This document shows, in pieces, positions 17,171 through 25,914 of a DNA stretch of 64,000 nucleotides. The notes beneath the pieces are model-generated. The model was given only the letters and a program-made list of their open reading frames with translations, was not told the origin of the DNA and ran no database searches. The stretch covers positions 83,222 to 147,221 of the forward strand of contig NVXV01000011.1 in NCBI GenBank assembly GCA_002734085.1, in the 5' to 3' direction. This DNA is from Fluviicola sp. Its GTDB lineage: Bacteria > Bacteroidota > Bacteroidia > Flavobacteriales_D > Crocinitomicaceae. How positions within the stretch are numbered: the first letter of the stretch is position 1; each line of letters opens with the position of its first letter. The translations under genes and the position numbers were made by a program.

Positions 17171-18016
17171 TTACTTCTCCATGTGGACATCAACTTGAGG
17201 GAAGGGAATACTTAACCCTTCTATTTCATTGAACTTTTCATACACTTTTTCATTCATGTAATAGTGAATATCCCAATAATCTTCTTTCATAGACCAAACT
17301 TTAACAGTTAAATTAACTGATGAATCCGCTAACGCACCTAATTTCACTACTGGCTCAGGATCCTGTAAAACTTTTGGATGACTATTGATAATCTCCATTA
17401 CTGTTTCTTTAGCAAGTTTTAAGTCTTCTCCGTAACCAAAGCCAAATGTGAAGTCAACTCTTCTTTTATCTTGTCTTGTGAAGTTAACGATGTTTCCATT
17501 AGCTAACTGACCGTTTGGAATGATGATGGTTTTATTATCTGTTGTTAGTAAAATGGTATGAAAAATCTGAATTTCAGAAACCGTTCCCATTTCACCTTGC
17601 GCTTCAATAAACTCATCGACTTTTATTGGCTTGAATATTAGTAGCATTACGCCTCCCGCAAGATTAGAAAGTGTACCAGAAAAAGCCATGCCAATTGCCA
17701 ATCCAGCAGCACCTAATAGCGCAATGAACGAAGTCATTTCAATACCAAGTTGTGAAAAGGCAGTAATTATAGTTAACACCTTTACCAATCCGCCGACTAA
17801 ACCACGCATAAACGATATTAATCCTTTGTCAGATTCTCTTTTTTCAAGGATACGTTGTGTCATCTTGCCAAAAAACTTCGCTAATCGAAATCCAACAATC
17901 AAAATGACAGCTGCAACTAATATACTTACTCCAATATCGATTCCTACATCGTATAATTCCGATTGAGTATAGCCAAATATGATATCCGGTTCATTTTTTA
18001 TCTCTTCTTTCATCAA
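17171..18016 (-). CDS. mscS: Small-conductance mechanosensitive channel (MscS family)
   Basis: A 281-residue inner-membrane channel of normal MscS length. It has three N-terminal membrane segments; the pore helix is the Gly/Ala-rich segment GAAGLAIGMAFSGTLSNLAGG, continuing into the conserved beta domain (IFKPIKVDEFIEAQGEMGTV) and the C-terminal alpha/beta domain. It opens on membrane tension and releases solutes during osmotic downshock. It is convergent with the biosynthetic cluster, divergent from ydcF, and monocistronic, with its own promoter and terminator. Confidence 0.95.
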   Translation of the reverse strand: MMKEEIKNEPDIIFGYTQSELYDVGIDIGVSILVAAVILIVGFRLAKFFGKMTQRILEKRESDKGLISFMRGLVGGLVKVLTIITAFSQLGIEMTSFIALLGAAGLAIGMAFSGTLSNLAGGVMLLIFKPIKVDEFIEAQGEMGTVSEIQIFHTILLTTDNKTIIIPNGQLANGNIVNFTRQDKRRVDFTFGFGYGEDLKLAKETVMEIINSHPKVLQDPEPVVKLGALADSSVNLTVKVWSMKEDYWDIHYYMNEKVYEKFNEIEGLSIPFPQVDVHMEK

Positions 18017-18043
18017 TTAAATTTTTAAATTTGCTAATACTTA

Positions 18044-18072
18044 CAAATATATAATCATAACGAGTCAAACAA
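18044..18072 (-). promoter_or_regulatory. Promoter of mscS
   Basis: On the minus strand TTG (18072-18070), an 18-bp spacer and TATATTTG (18051-18044) fit the Bacteroidota pattern. It lies about 28 bp before the ATG. Confidence 0.6.
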
Positions 18073-18087
18073 GTGGCTTTTGAATAA

Positions 18088-18855
18088 ATGTTTTTTTTAC
18101 TTTCTAAAATAACGTATTTCTTTATTGCTCCATTCACATGGTTGATGTTAACTATGGGAATTTGGATTTTTCACAAAAAATCTATTTGGAAAAAACGTGC
18201 AAAATGGATTGCACTAACAATTTTACTTTTTTATAGTAACACTTTTATATTTAAAGAGTTTATTCGACTTTGGGAGATACCTGCAGTTTCAATAGAAAAC
18301 GTGTCAAAACATGAAGTGGGAATTGTACTTGGTGGAATGTTTGAATATGATAACGATACTGAAAGACTAAGTATAAGACGAGGTGGAGACCGTATTTGGC
18401 AGGCAATTAATTTATATAAAGATGAAAAAATTGAAAAAATCCTAATTTCAGGTAACCATGGCTATATAACTGATAGAGGTCTTCATGAGTCAGAACAATT
18501 GAAAGAAGTCTTAGTTAAATGGGGGATACCAGAGCAAGATGTCATTATTGAAACTAAATCAAAAAATACTTATCAAAATGCAGCTGAAACTGTTGCTGTA
18601 CTAAGAAAATCTTATCCACATTTTTCTTCTTTTCTTCTAATTACCTCTGCCAAACATATGAGACGAGCAAAAGCTTGTTTTGAAAATCAAGGAGTGAAGG
18701 TTACACCGTTTTCAACTGATCCATATGTTGGTGGAAGTAGATCATATCGCTGGGATGAATTCATTGTTCCAGATGTAGATAACTTTTCTAATTGGTTTGA
18801 TTTGAACAAAGAAATGGTTGGGTATGTTGCATACGCCATTGTAGGATATTTGTGA
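18088..18855 (+). CDS. YdcF/ElyC-like DUF218 membrane protein
   Basis: A 255-residue protein with two N-terminal hydrophobic segments and a DUF218 domain (EVGIVLGGMFEYDN; then RIWQAINLYKDEKIEKILISG; then ENTYQNA-like KSKNTYQNAAET). The size and the two membrane segments resemble ElyC/YdcF proteins, linked in E. coli to envelope and peptidoglycan homeostasis. The exact reaction is unknown. Its stop overlaps the start region of alkB, so the two are probably co-transcribed, although no functional link is obvious. Confidence 0.85.
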   Translation: MFFLLSKITYFFIAPFTWLMLTMGIWIFHKKSIWKKRAKWIALTILLFYSNTFIFKEFIRLWEIPAVSIENVSKHEVGIVLGGMFEYDNDTERLSIRRGGDRIWQAINLYKDEKIEKILISGNHGYITDRGLHESEQLKEVLVKWGIPEQDVIIETKSKNTYQNAAETVAVLRKSYPHFSSFLLITSAKHMRRAKACFENQGVKVTPFSTDPYVGGSRSYRWDEFIVPDVDNFSNWFDLNKEMVGYVAYAIVGYL

Positions 18856-18857
18856 TC

Positions 18858-19436
18858 ATGATAAAACAAGACATAGAAAACGGTTGGTATATCTGGGAGC
18901 CTAATTTTTATAGTCCAAAAGAATCTAAGTCATTGTTTCAAATTTTATATGATGAGTTGCCTTGGGAAGGAGGAGAAATTAATTTATTCGGTAAAACATA
19001 TCAAATCCCTAGAAAACAGGTGATGTTTGCAGATAATGGTTTAAATTATGGGTATTCTGGAAAGAAGCTTAATGTGATTAATTGGAATGCTGTTGTTAAA
19101 GACATTAAGAATCAAATAGAGTTGGAGTCTAATTACGATTTTAATGCATGTTTAGCAAACTTGTATAGAGATGGTGATGACAGTAATGGCTGGCATTCAG
19201 ATAACGAGAAAGAGCTCGGTAAAAATCCAATTATTGGTTCTATAAGCTTAGGGGCAACACGTGTTTTTAAATTAAAGCATCTAAAAACAAATACTAGACT
19301 TGAATTCGAATTAACTTCTGGAAGTTTATTAATTATGGGAGGGGAGATGCAGCATTTTTGGAAACATCAAATACCAAAAACTAAATCTTCGGTTGAACCA
19401 AGAATTAATTTAACGTTTAGAAAACTTATTAAATAA
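18858..19436 (+). CDS. alkB: AlkB-type alpha-ketoglutarate-dependent dioxygenase
   Basis: A 192-residue Fe(II)/2-oxoglutarate dioxygenase that reverses alkylation of DNA or RNA bases. The iron ligands are H113 and D115 in GWHSDNE and a distal His, H170, in WKHQIPK. The 2-oxoglutarate-binding Arg lies in PRINLTFR (R182). The compact size and the PRKQVMFADNGLNYGYSG segment resemble the AlkB2/ALKBH2-like branch common in Bacteroidota. The ATG at 18858 is preferred over the GTG at 18852, which would overlap the preceding stop more deeply. Confidence 0.93.
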   Translation: MIKQDIENGWYIWEPNFYSPKESKSLFQILYDELPWEGGEINLFGKTYQIPRKQVMFADNGLNYGYSGKKLNVINWNAVVKDIKNQIELESNYDFNACLANLYRDGDDSNGWHSDNEKELGKNPIIGSISLGATRVFKLKHLKTNTRLEFELTSGSLLIMGGEMQHFWKHQIPKTKSSVEPRINLTFRKLIK

Positions 19437-19457
19437 AGGGCTTTAACTACAAAAAGA

Positions 19458-20120
19458 TTAACGAATTATAACCTTACGTGTAATTTTCTGGCTGTTCTCA
19501 GTAAAAGTAATAAAGTAAACCCCCTTCAACATTGACGAAGTATTCACTTTTAGATTACCATTTTCATTTAACTTTCCAGCTTTTATTTCTTTGCCAAGTA
19601 AATTTACTAACTTATAGTCTGTATTAGCTGAACCGCCTGTTATTTTAAAATATTCAATTGCTGGGTTTGGGTAAATCGATACTTTATCTAGAGAATTATT
19701 ATCAAGATCACTGGTTAGAGCACTTCCTCTAAAAGTGATATATTCCGTTTGATTTTCGTTGGGAGAATCGTTTACTTTTAATGTTACGAATCCTTCTCCT
19801 TCTTGTCCGTTCGGGTAAAAGTGCATATTGAGATAGCCACCATTTCCAGGTAAACTCCATTGAACGCTTTCAGTTCCGATAGGGTAGCAAATATCTTGGT
19901 CACACACAGAAAACTCCCAATTAGAAGGTAGATTTACAGAATCTACTTCCCAATACATTGAATTACTTGCTCCATTAGTATTGCTTAAAGGAATATCACC
20001 ATAAAAGTCAGACTCTGTAGCCACTCCATATAGCGTGGTGTCATTTGTTGCAGGTTCAAATTCTTGCGAGATTGCACTGAAACCAACAGATATAAGTGTT
20101 AAAAGTAGAATTTTCTTCAT
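19458..20120 (-). CDS. T9SS-secreted protein with C-terminal sorting domain
   Basis: A 220-residue protein with an N-terminal signal peptide (KKILLLTLISVGFSAISQ) and a T9SS type A sorting domain starting at VSIYPNPAIEYFKI and ending in the typical basic tail ITRKVIIR. The middle region (about residues 20-130) is beta-rich and contains two Cys in CDQDICYPIG, perhaps a disulfide. It is expected to cross the outer membrane through the type IX system and be surface-bound or released. The function of the short middle domain is not recognised. Confidence 0.85.
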   Translation of the reverse strand: MKKILLLTLISVGFSAISQEFEPATNDTTLYGVATESDFYGDIPLSNTNGASNSMYWEVDSVNLPSNWEFSVCDQDICYPIGTESVQWSLPGNGGYLNMHFYPNGQEGEGFVTLKVNDSPNENQTEYITFRGSALTSDLDNNSLDKVSIYPNPAIEYFKITGGSANTDYKLVNLLGKEIKAGKLNENGNLKVNTSSMLKGVYFITFTENSQKITRKVIIR

Positions 20121-20221
20121 GGTTATATTTTTAATTAATTGTAAAGTTACAAAAAATATTTTTAATTCTTATGTTAATCTTTGACATGTTTAGCCAAAAA
20201 AAACGTATTATATGAATTTTT

Positions 20222-20716
20222 TTAAACTAAGTATGCTTCTTTAATACCATCAAAATTGACTTCAATACGATCTTGAAGCGTGGTGGAAAGAGTGAGCCCA
20301 ACATAATCACATCGAATAGGGTAGCGACGGTGTTTTCTGTCTACCAAAGCAACAGTTTTAATACGTTTTGTAGGGTATTCAAGTAATTTGATTAGTGCGT
20401 ATTGCATTGTCTTACCTGAATTTATCACATCATCAATTAGAATAATAGTTTGATTTTCAATATCTTTTAGATCGATTGAAGCTTTAATTTCTTTGGAAAG
20501 TGGTTGTTGCTTGTTTACAGTAATTTCTGCGAATACAATCTTTTGATCAGTGATTTCTTTTAAAATATTGACTAATTCATTAGCTAAGGCTGAGCCATTG
20601 CCTTTAACACCAAAAAGGAACAAGGTTTCAGCTTCAAAATTATTTTCTAATATTTCGTAAGCGATTCGTTTTATCTTTTGCTCTATTTGGGTCTCGTTCA
20701 GTACAATTGTGTTCAT
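20222..20716 (-). CDS. PyrR-like phosphoribosyltransferase
   Basis: A 164-residue type I PRTase. The PRPP-binding loop is TIILIDDVINSGKT (about 90-103), and the PyrR-like segment VALVDRKHRRYPIRCDYVG with a C-terminal STTLQDRIEV matches the PyrR/uracil PRTase group. It may salvage uracil or regulate pyrimidine genes, but no pyr operon or attenuator is adjacent. It begins 1 bp after mltG, as the last gene of the dapF-mltG operon. A standard PRTase fold is certain; the exact base specificity is not. Confidence 0.8.
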   Translation of the reverse strand: MNTIVLNETQIEQKIKRIAYEILENNFEAETLFLFGVKGNGSALANELVNILKEITDQKIVFAEITVNKQQPLSKEIKASIDLKDIENQTIILIDDVINSGKTMQYALIKLLEYPTKRIKTVALVDRKHRRYPIRCDYVGLTLSTTLQDRIEVNFDGIKEAYLV

Positions 20717-20717
20717 T

Positions 20718-21779
20718 CTATCTGTTGTTTAACCAGTTTTGAAACTTCTTTGCATTTCTGTTATGTTCAGCATTTGTTCTAGCGAAGTAATGTAGACCAT
20801 TGCCGTCTGGCTTGGCACACATATAAAAGTAATCATTATCTTCTGCATTGAGCACAGCGTCCACAACTTCTGCGGGAGGTACACAGATTGGTCCTGGAGG
20901 TAAACCAGGATATTTATAGGTGTTATAGGGACAATCAATAGCTCTGTGTTCGTAAGTCAAACGTTGCACTCCATCCAGTTCATCGCCCCAGCAATAGCGA
21001 AAAGTTGGATCTGACTGTAATAACCAATTATCCTCTATTCGATTTAAATATAATCCGGCAATGGTTTTCCATTCCTCAGGAAATTTATCTTGTTCTTTAT
21101 ACACTATTGAAGCCAGAGTTACAGCATCAGATTGACTTTTTAGACCTTGGTTTTTAAGTTTTTTAAGACGACTTGGCGTCCAGAAAGTTTTAAACTGTTT
21201 CGCCATTTTTTTAACAAACGTAGTTTCATCCGTATCCCAGTAGAAATTATATGTATTTGGAAGGAATAATGCAATAATCCTTTCTTGAGAAAAGCCGTAT
21301 TTATTCAAAATACTATCCGAAAGAATATAGTTTACAAAATGGGCGCTATCCATTTCAATTTGTCTTGAAACTTTACTAGCTATATCCTTAATGTCTTGAC
21401 AGTTGTTGAAAGTTACTTGAACCTCTACTTCTTTATTTCCATTCCCTAATCGATTTAATGTAAAGCCGTTTATTAAGGTTTTTATGTTGGTGTTTTTTGA
21501 AATATTGTATTTTCCAGCACCTATTTTATCATCTGTTATATTCTTGTATTCAGCAACCGATAAAAAGGTTTCTTTATCACCAACAATATTCTCATCAATT
21601 AATTGCTGCACTAGCTCATCCAATGTAGTTCCTGTCTTAATATAAAAGGACTTTTCAGAGGTGTTAATCGTGTTTTTATTTCCATCAAAATAGGCATTCA
21701 TACCATCACAAGAAGTGAAAAGCGAAAATATTAAAGTCGTTGAAATAATGAGTACTCGCGTTAATTTCTTGCCTAACAT
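20718..21779 (-). CDS. mltG: Endolytic peptidoglycan transglycosylase MltG
   Basis: A YceG-family protein of about 353 residues. It has an N-terminal hydrophobic segment with a lipobox-like FTSC, then a LysM-like subdomain (GTTLDELVQQLIDENIV). The catalytic region contains VTLASIVYKEQ with the conserved Glu, LQSDPTFRYC and the motif YNTYKYPGLPPGPICVP near the C-terminus. MltG cleaves nascent glycan strands and sets their length. I moved the start from 21815 to the ATG at 21779. The longer form overlaps the upstream gene and would put extra residues before the signal. Confidence 0.92.
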   Translation of the reverse strand: MLGKKLTRVLIISTTLIFSLFTSCDGMNAYFDGNKNTINTSEKSFYIKTGTTLDELVQQLIDENIVGDKETFLSVAEYKNITDDKIGAGKYNISKNTNIKTLINGFTLNRLGNGNKEVEVQVTFNNCQDIKDIASKVSRQIEMDSAHFVNYILSDSILNKYGFSQERIIALFLPNTYNFYWDTDETTFVKKMAKQFKTFWTPSRLKKLKNQGLKSQSDAVTLASIVYKEQDKFPEEWKTIAGLYLNRIEDNWLLQSDPTFRYCWGDELDGVQRLTYEHRAIDCPYNTYKYPGLPPGPICVPPAEVVDAVLNAEDNDYFYMCAKPDGNGLHYFARTNAEHNRNAKKFQNWLNNR

Positions 21780-21786
21780 GTTTGGG

Positions 21787-22302
21787 TTATAAAAATTTTT
21801 GATAAAAATAAACATCTAATTCTTTACCATTATTATAATACCATCTTTTTCTTTCCCCTGTCTTAATGAAGCCTTGTTTTTCAAAAAGTGAAACACTATT
21901 TAAGTTGTCAGATTGCACTAAGCAATGTAATTGTTTGAAATTGAGAATGGTTGAAGCGTATTTACTAATAAGTTCAAGCGCCTCTGAAGCGAACCCTTTT
22001 TGTCTTTCATTCTTATTTGAAATTAAGATTCCAACTCCTGCACGTTTGTTCTTAAAGTCAACATCAAATAAGTCTATCGTTCCTATAGCTTTTTTTGAAT
22101 CTGTTTTACAAATAATTAAACGCAATTGCTTGTTCGCTCTTATATTACTTGCTGTGGCAATATAATCTTGGATTTCTTGCAATGAGAATGGAGCTTCTGT
22201 TTCGCTAACCTTCCAATTTTCGGGGTTATTTTCCCAGAGGAGGAGTAATGTAGCATCACTTGGATCGACTTGTCTTAAAAATACGTTTTCGCCAGTTATC
22301 AT
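21787..22302 (-). CDS. GNAT-family N-acetyltransferase
   Basis: A 171-residue acetyltransferase of the RimJ/RimL-like group: VFLRQVDPSDATLLLLWEN at the N-terminus, the acetyl-CoA binding segment VGILISNKNERQKGFASEALELI, and SVSLFEKQGFIKTGERKRW near the end. The substrate is unknown; relatives modify ribosomal proteins, antibiotics or polyamines. Its start overlaps the preceding gene by 4 bp and it lies in the dapF-mltG operon. Confidence 0.88.
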   Translation of the reverse strand: MITGENVFLRQVDPSDATLLLLWENNPENWKVSETEAPFSLQEIQDYIATASNIRANKQLRLIICKTDSKKAIGTIDLFDVDFKNKRAGVGILISNKNERQKGFASEALELISKYASTILNFKQLHCLVQSDNLNSVSLFEKQGFIKTGERKRWYYNNGKELDVYFYQKFL

Positions 22303-22811
22303 TGTAATTCAAATATACGTTTTTCAATATCAACTTTAGAGTATTCTAAAATACCCTGAAATGATTGAGGTAAATTCACACCATAAAATACCAATTTCAT
22401 TCTCATATCCAAAAGAGTTTGAAGTAAATCACCGACTTTATCGTGTTTCACCTGATTGAACAGCACTTCATCAATGGGGTTAAGACAGGTCTTTCCTTTG
22501 TCCAAACCTTCACCATAACTTGTAAATATTTCTCTTGTATCGTGATTATCTTTAACAAGATCAACTATTTCAACAATTAAAGTAGGGATCTGTTTCTTTA
22601 GAACAATATGATTAATTTTATTCGTATCAAGTCCTATATCTATTCCTGATGCTTTTAGAGAATAAAACGTGTTGTTTTCAGACCAACCTATGTGCGGTGG
22701 AATTTTATTGGCGTGAAAAATATAGAGCAATCTTTTCTGATATGGGAATTCAGTAAAATTATCAATATGGTTAATGCTTTTATAGTCAATACTAAACTGA
22801 AACTCTTCCAT
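22299..22811 (-). CDS. Conserved-looking protein of unknown function between dapF and a GNAT gene
   Basis: A soluble protein of about 170 residues without signal or membrane segments. Visible features are KINHIVLKKQIPTLIVEIVD and a polar loop with GEGLDKGKTCLNP, then two helices (DKVGDLLQTLLDMRMKLVFYG). I recognise no family. The ATG at 22811 was chosen over 22835; both overlap the end of dapF, which suggests strong translational coupling. Its end overlaps the GNAT start. Its fixed place in an operon with cell-wall genes hints at an envelope-related or housekeeping role, which is inference only. Confidence 0.7.
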   Translation of the reverse strand: MEEFQFSIDYKSINHIDNFTEFPYQKRLLYIFHANKIPPHIGWSENNTFYSLKASGIDIGLDTNKINHIVLKKQIPTLIVEIVDLVKDNHDTREIFTSYGEGLDKGKTCLNPIDEVLFNQVKHDKVGDLLQTLLDMRMKLVFYGVNLPQSFQGILEYSKVDIEKRIFELQ

Positions 22812-23568
22812 AGAAAACGGATTTTGCAGGTCCAATTAAATAGATCTCACGGAATGATTCACTTTGAGTTGCTTCAACCCTTAAATCCCCTCCTTTTACA
22901 TTGATAAGAACCTCATGAGTTCCCTTTAAATTGTTTTTAAGCAGATAAGCCAATGCAACAGCAGTAGCTCCAGTGCCACAAGAGAAGGTTTCGTTTTCGA
23001 CTCCCCGCTCATACGTAACCATAGTAAGTGATTTATCGCTTCTTACTTCGACTAAATTAACGTTAATACCAATTGATTTATATTTATCGGAGTATCTAAT
23101 TTTTCTTCCGATTTCAACAATATCATGTTCTGAAAGATGATTTACAAATTGTATATAATGCGGACTTCCAGTGTCAATCACAAAGTGGTCTTCGTTCTCT
23201 TCCCACTTAGAAACATCCGTCATTCTTAACGCTACCGAGTTATCGACTAGTTCTGCTTCGTGTGTGCCATCAATTGCTAAAAACCTAGCTTTCGCTTTAA
23301 ACAACCCCAACGAATAGGCAAATTGAACTGCGCAACGTGCCCCATTACCACAGAAACTTCTAGAACCGTCTGCATTATAGTAACGCATTTCAAAATTATG
23401 AGATTCATGATGAAAAATTTGAATAAGTCCATCTGCACCTATACCAAATCGGCGATTGCATAATTGTTGGATTTGATCATTTGTGAGTATTAGGTTTGAT
23501 GTATTTCGACAATCAATCATTATAAAATCGTTGCCTGTACCTTGGTATTTGTGAAATTCAATTTCCAT
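22792..23568 (-). CDS. dapF: Diaminopimelate epimerase
   Basis: A 258-residue epimerase that converts LL- to meso-diaminopimelate for lysine and peptidoglycan. The two catalytic Cys are C73 in FCGNGARC and C197 in FSCGTGA. The N-terminal signature FHKYQGTGNDF and a second-half ERGVENET segment are standard. It starts directly after an upstream membrane-anchored protein gene and overlaps the next gene by 20 bp. The operon also holds mltG, so it groups peptidoglycan precursor synthesis with glycan processing. Confidence 0.96.
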   Translation of the reverse strand: MEIEFHKYQGTGNDFIMIDCRNTSNLILTNDQIQQLCNRRFGIGADGLIQIFHHESHNFEMRYYNADGSRSFCGNGARCAVQFAYSLGLFKAKARFLAIDGTHEAELVDNSVALRMTDVSKWEENEDHFVIDTGSPHYIQFVNHLSEHDIVEIGRKIRYSDKYKSIGINVNLVEVRSDKSLTMVTYERGVENETFSCGTGATAVALAYLLKNNLKGTHEVLINVKGGDLRVEATQSESFREIYLIGPAKSVFYGRVSV

Positions 23569-24165
23569 TTACAAATTGAGAGATTTAAACTTTTGCGTTT
23601 TTGTCAAATAGAGCTTAATAGTCTCTGTCTTTACTAGAAGTTCTTCTTTGTTATTGTCAAAATGCAAAGAAAAAGATTCATTTGGATTAAAGCCAAACAA
23701 CTTTAATTTATTTCTAGTTAATTCATATCCTGTTAGCTCAATTGGCGATTCCCAAAATTCAACAATCATGGTGCTATTAAAGCTTTTTGAATTGATATTC
23801 AGCAATTCACTTTCATCTAAGGAGTCATTTTTAATGATATTTAATTCGATCTCTCGTTTTGATACGAGTCTTTCAGTGATAATATCCCCATCAAAAACTT
23901 CTTCATCTGTGGGGGTGTAAATAGAACTGTCATTATCATTTATGGCAAAGAGAGAGTCTAAGTCTGTCAAGCTGTCAGTGGCCACTATGGTATCTGTAAC
24001 TTCTTTTGTAATCACAAGTGTATCACGAACAGTTTTAGTCTTTACTCGGTCTTTATATACTGTCCTTACTTCTTTGACAACATCTGTTTCTTTAGAATGG
24101 AAAATAAAAAAACCAATTAGAATACCTATTCCAATTAAAAGTATGTATGTAATTACTTGTTTCAT
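23569..24165 (-). CDS. Membrane-anchored protein of unknown function
   Basis: A protein of about 198 residues with one N-terminal membrane helix (KQVITYILLIGIGILIGFFI). A Lys/Val/Thr-rich stretch follows (VRTVYKDRVKTKTVRDTLVI, repeating V-x-D-T patterns), then an acidic and Ser-rich linker and a beta-rich C-terminal part (ELTGYELTRNKLKLFGF). It is probably periplasmic and tethered to the inner membrane. No family was recognised. The ATG at 24165 fits the TAATTTTG promoter element at 24181-24188; the longer frame from 24228 would begin upstream of it. It is the first gene of the dapF-mltG operon. Confidence 0.65.
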   Translation of the reverse strand: MKQVITYILLIGIGILIGFFIFHSKETDVVKEVRTVYKDRVKTKTVRDTLVITKEVTDTIVATDSLTDLDSLFAINDNDSSIYTPTDEEVFDGDIITERLVSKREIELNIIKNDSLDESELLNINSKSFNSTMIVEFWESPIELTGYELTRNKLKLFGFNPNESFSLHFDNNKEELLVKTETIKLYLTKTQKFKSLNL

Positions 24166-24180
24166 CGTTATTTGTCGGAG

Positions 24181-24188
24181 CAAAATTA
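24181..24188 (-). promoter_or_regulatory. -7 element of the dapF-mltG operon promoter
   Basis: TAATTTTG on the minus strand matches TAnnTTTG and sits about 15 bp before the chosen start. The upstream element is only a T-rich stretch, so spacing is not decisive. Confidence 0.5.
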
Positions 24189-24310
24189 CAAAAAAGAATG
24201 CAGATAAAACGTTGTTTTCGCTTAACAACTTTTAACATGAAAAGTATTAACTTTAAAGGACTATGGCGTTAATGTTGTTGTAAGATTTTTGAATTTAAAA
24301 TTATTAAAAA

Positions 24311-25783
24311 ATGAATCGAACTATAAAAACATTAGTGTTAGGTATTTTAGGTGGAGCTGTTCCATTAGGGGTTTATTTTCTATTCTTCAGTAGTCAATAT
24401 CACGAAGATAGTCTAACATTTCAAAAAAGAGAATCACTGTCAACACCAGTTTCAACTGTTAGTTATAACCCGCTAGCGGTTGACAACTCTGTAGATTTCA
24501 GAGAAGCAAGTGCTGAAAGTGTTCACTCAGTTGTTCACGTTAAAACTAAGGTCGTGAGAACAATGGTTCAAACGGATCCTTTTTTAGAATTTTTCTATGG
24601 TCCAGGAGCTGGAAGAGAACGCAAACAATACGGTGAAGGCTCTGGTTCGGGTGTTATTGTTTCTGACGATGGTTATATCGTTACAAATAATCACGTAATT
24701 AATAATGCAAGTGAAATAGAAGTTGTATTAAACGACAATACTTCATATAAAGCAGAAATCATTGGGACAGACCCTTCCACGGACTTAGCTGTTTTAAAAA
24801 TTGATGCAGAAAATTTATCTCCAATGATGTTTGGTAATAGTGACAATGTTCAGGTAGGACAGTGGGTTTTGGCAGTGGGTAATCCATTTAATTTGAACTC
24901 AACTGTTACAGCGGGAATCGTATCGGCAAAAGCTAGAAACATTAATATAATTGGGAGTCAAGACAAGAGTATAATGCCAATAGAATCTTTTATCCAGACT
25001 GATGCAGCCGTAAATCCTGGCAATTCTGGTGGTGCTTTGGTTAACACAAACGGTGAATTGATTGGAATTAATACGGCGATTGCGTCTCAAACTGGAAATT
25101 ATGCAGGTTACGCTTTTGCTGTTCCTTCTAGGTTAGTGAATAAAATTATGCGTGACTTAATTGATTATGGTATGGTTCAACGCGCATTTCTTGGAGTCCA
25201 AATTGCTGAAGTAAATCAAGGGTTGGTGGATGAAAAAAATCTTCCAAACACGAAAGGTGTTTATGTGGCAGGAGTGAATGAAAACTCTGGTGCTAAAAAT
25301 GCTAAAATCAAAGAAGGTGATGTTATATTAAAAGTAGGTAGTAAAGAAGTAAATTCACCTGCTCAATTGCAGGAAGAGATTGGAAAGCGACGACCAGGAG
25401 ATATAGTTTCGTTAACTGTACGAGAGGGTAATGATATCAACATTAAAGAAGTTGTTTTGAAAAATAACGAAGGAAATACTGAGTTAAAAACAAAGTCTGA
25501 AGTAGAAAGGTACTCTGCGCTCGGTGCTACTTTTAGTGAATTGACTAAAGAGGAAAAAGAAGAACTAAATATCGATCACGGTGTTAAGATTTCAGGTATT
25601 TCTGCTGGAAAACTTAAAGCATTGGGTATAACTAAAGGAATGGTAATTACAAAAGTTAACAATGAAAAAGTTTTGAGTGTAGAGCAACTAACTTCTTATC
25701 TTAAAAACAATAATAACCGTGGAGTTTTGTTAGAAATTATGACAGAAAGCGGTAGAAAAGATTACGTAGGATTTGGACTGTAG
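24311..25783 (+). CDS. degQ: Do/HtrA-family periplasmic serine protease
   Basis: A 490-residue protease. An N-terminal membrane or signal segment (residues 7-26) precedes a trypsin-like domain with catalytic H128 (NNHV), D158 (STDLAVL) and S239 (NPGNSGGA). Two PDZ-like domains follow (about 290-385 and 400-490). This is the DegP/DegQ layout of periplasmic quality control proteases that degrade misfolded envelope proteins. It is monocistronic with rpoD 130 bp downstream. The symbol is given by family resemblance; degP would be equally possible. Confidence 0.92.
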   Translation: MNRTIKTLVLGILGGAVPLGVYFLFFSSQYHEDSLTFQKRESLSTPVSTVSYNPLAVDNSVDFREASAESVHSVVHVKTKVVRTMVQTDPFLEFFYGPGAGRERKQYGEGSGSGVIVSDDGYIVTNNHVINNASEIEVVLNDNTSYKAEIIGTDPSTDLAVLKIDAENLSPMMFGNSDNVQVGQWVLAVGNPFNLNSTVTAGIVSAKARNINIIGSQDKSIMPIESFIQTDAAVNPGNSGGALVNTNGELIGINTAIASQTGNYAGYAFAVPSRLVNKIMRDLIDYGMVQRAFLGVQIAEVNQGLVDEKNLPNTKGVYVAGVNENSGAKNAKIKEGDVILKVGSKEVNSPAQLQEEIGKRRPGDIVSLTVREGNDINIKEVVLKNNEGNTELKTKSEVERYSALGATFSELTKEEKEELNIDHGVKISGISAGKLKALGITKGMVITKVNNEKVLSVEQLTSYLKNNNNRGVLLEIMTESGRKDYVGFGL

Positions 25784-25840
25784 TATACAGGACGAACAAT
25801 ATCAGAAGGAGGTCAAATTTATGCTTTTTATTAATTTAAT

Positions 25841-25871
25841 TTTGTAGTAATATTTAATTAGTGTAAATTTG
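25841..25871 (+). promoter_or_regulatory. Promoter of rpoD
   Basis: TTTG (25841-25844), a 19-bp spacer and TAAATTTG (25864-25871) match the Bacteroidota primary-sigma consensus exactly. The start codon is 44 bp further on, so the sigma factor gene probably uses its own holoenzyme. Confidence 0.8.
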
Positions 25872-25914
25872 CCCTCACTTTTAAACACTTTTTAAAGTAA
25901 GAGGAAACTAAAGC

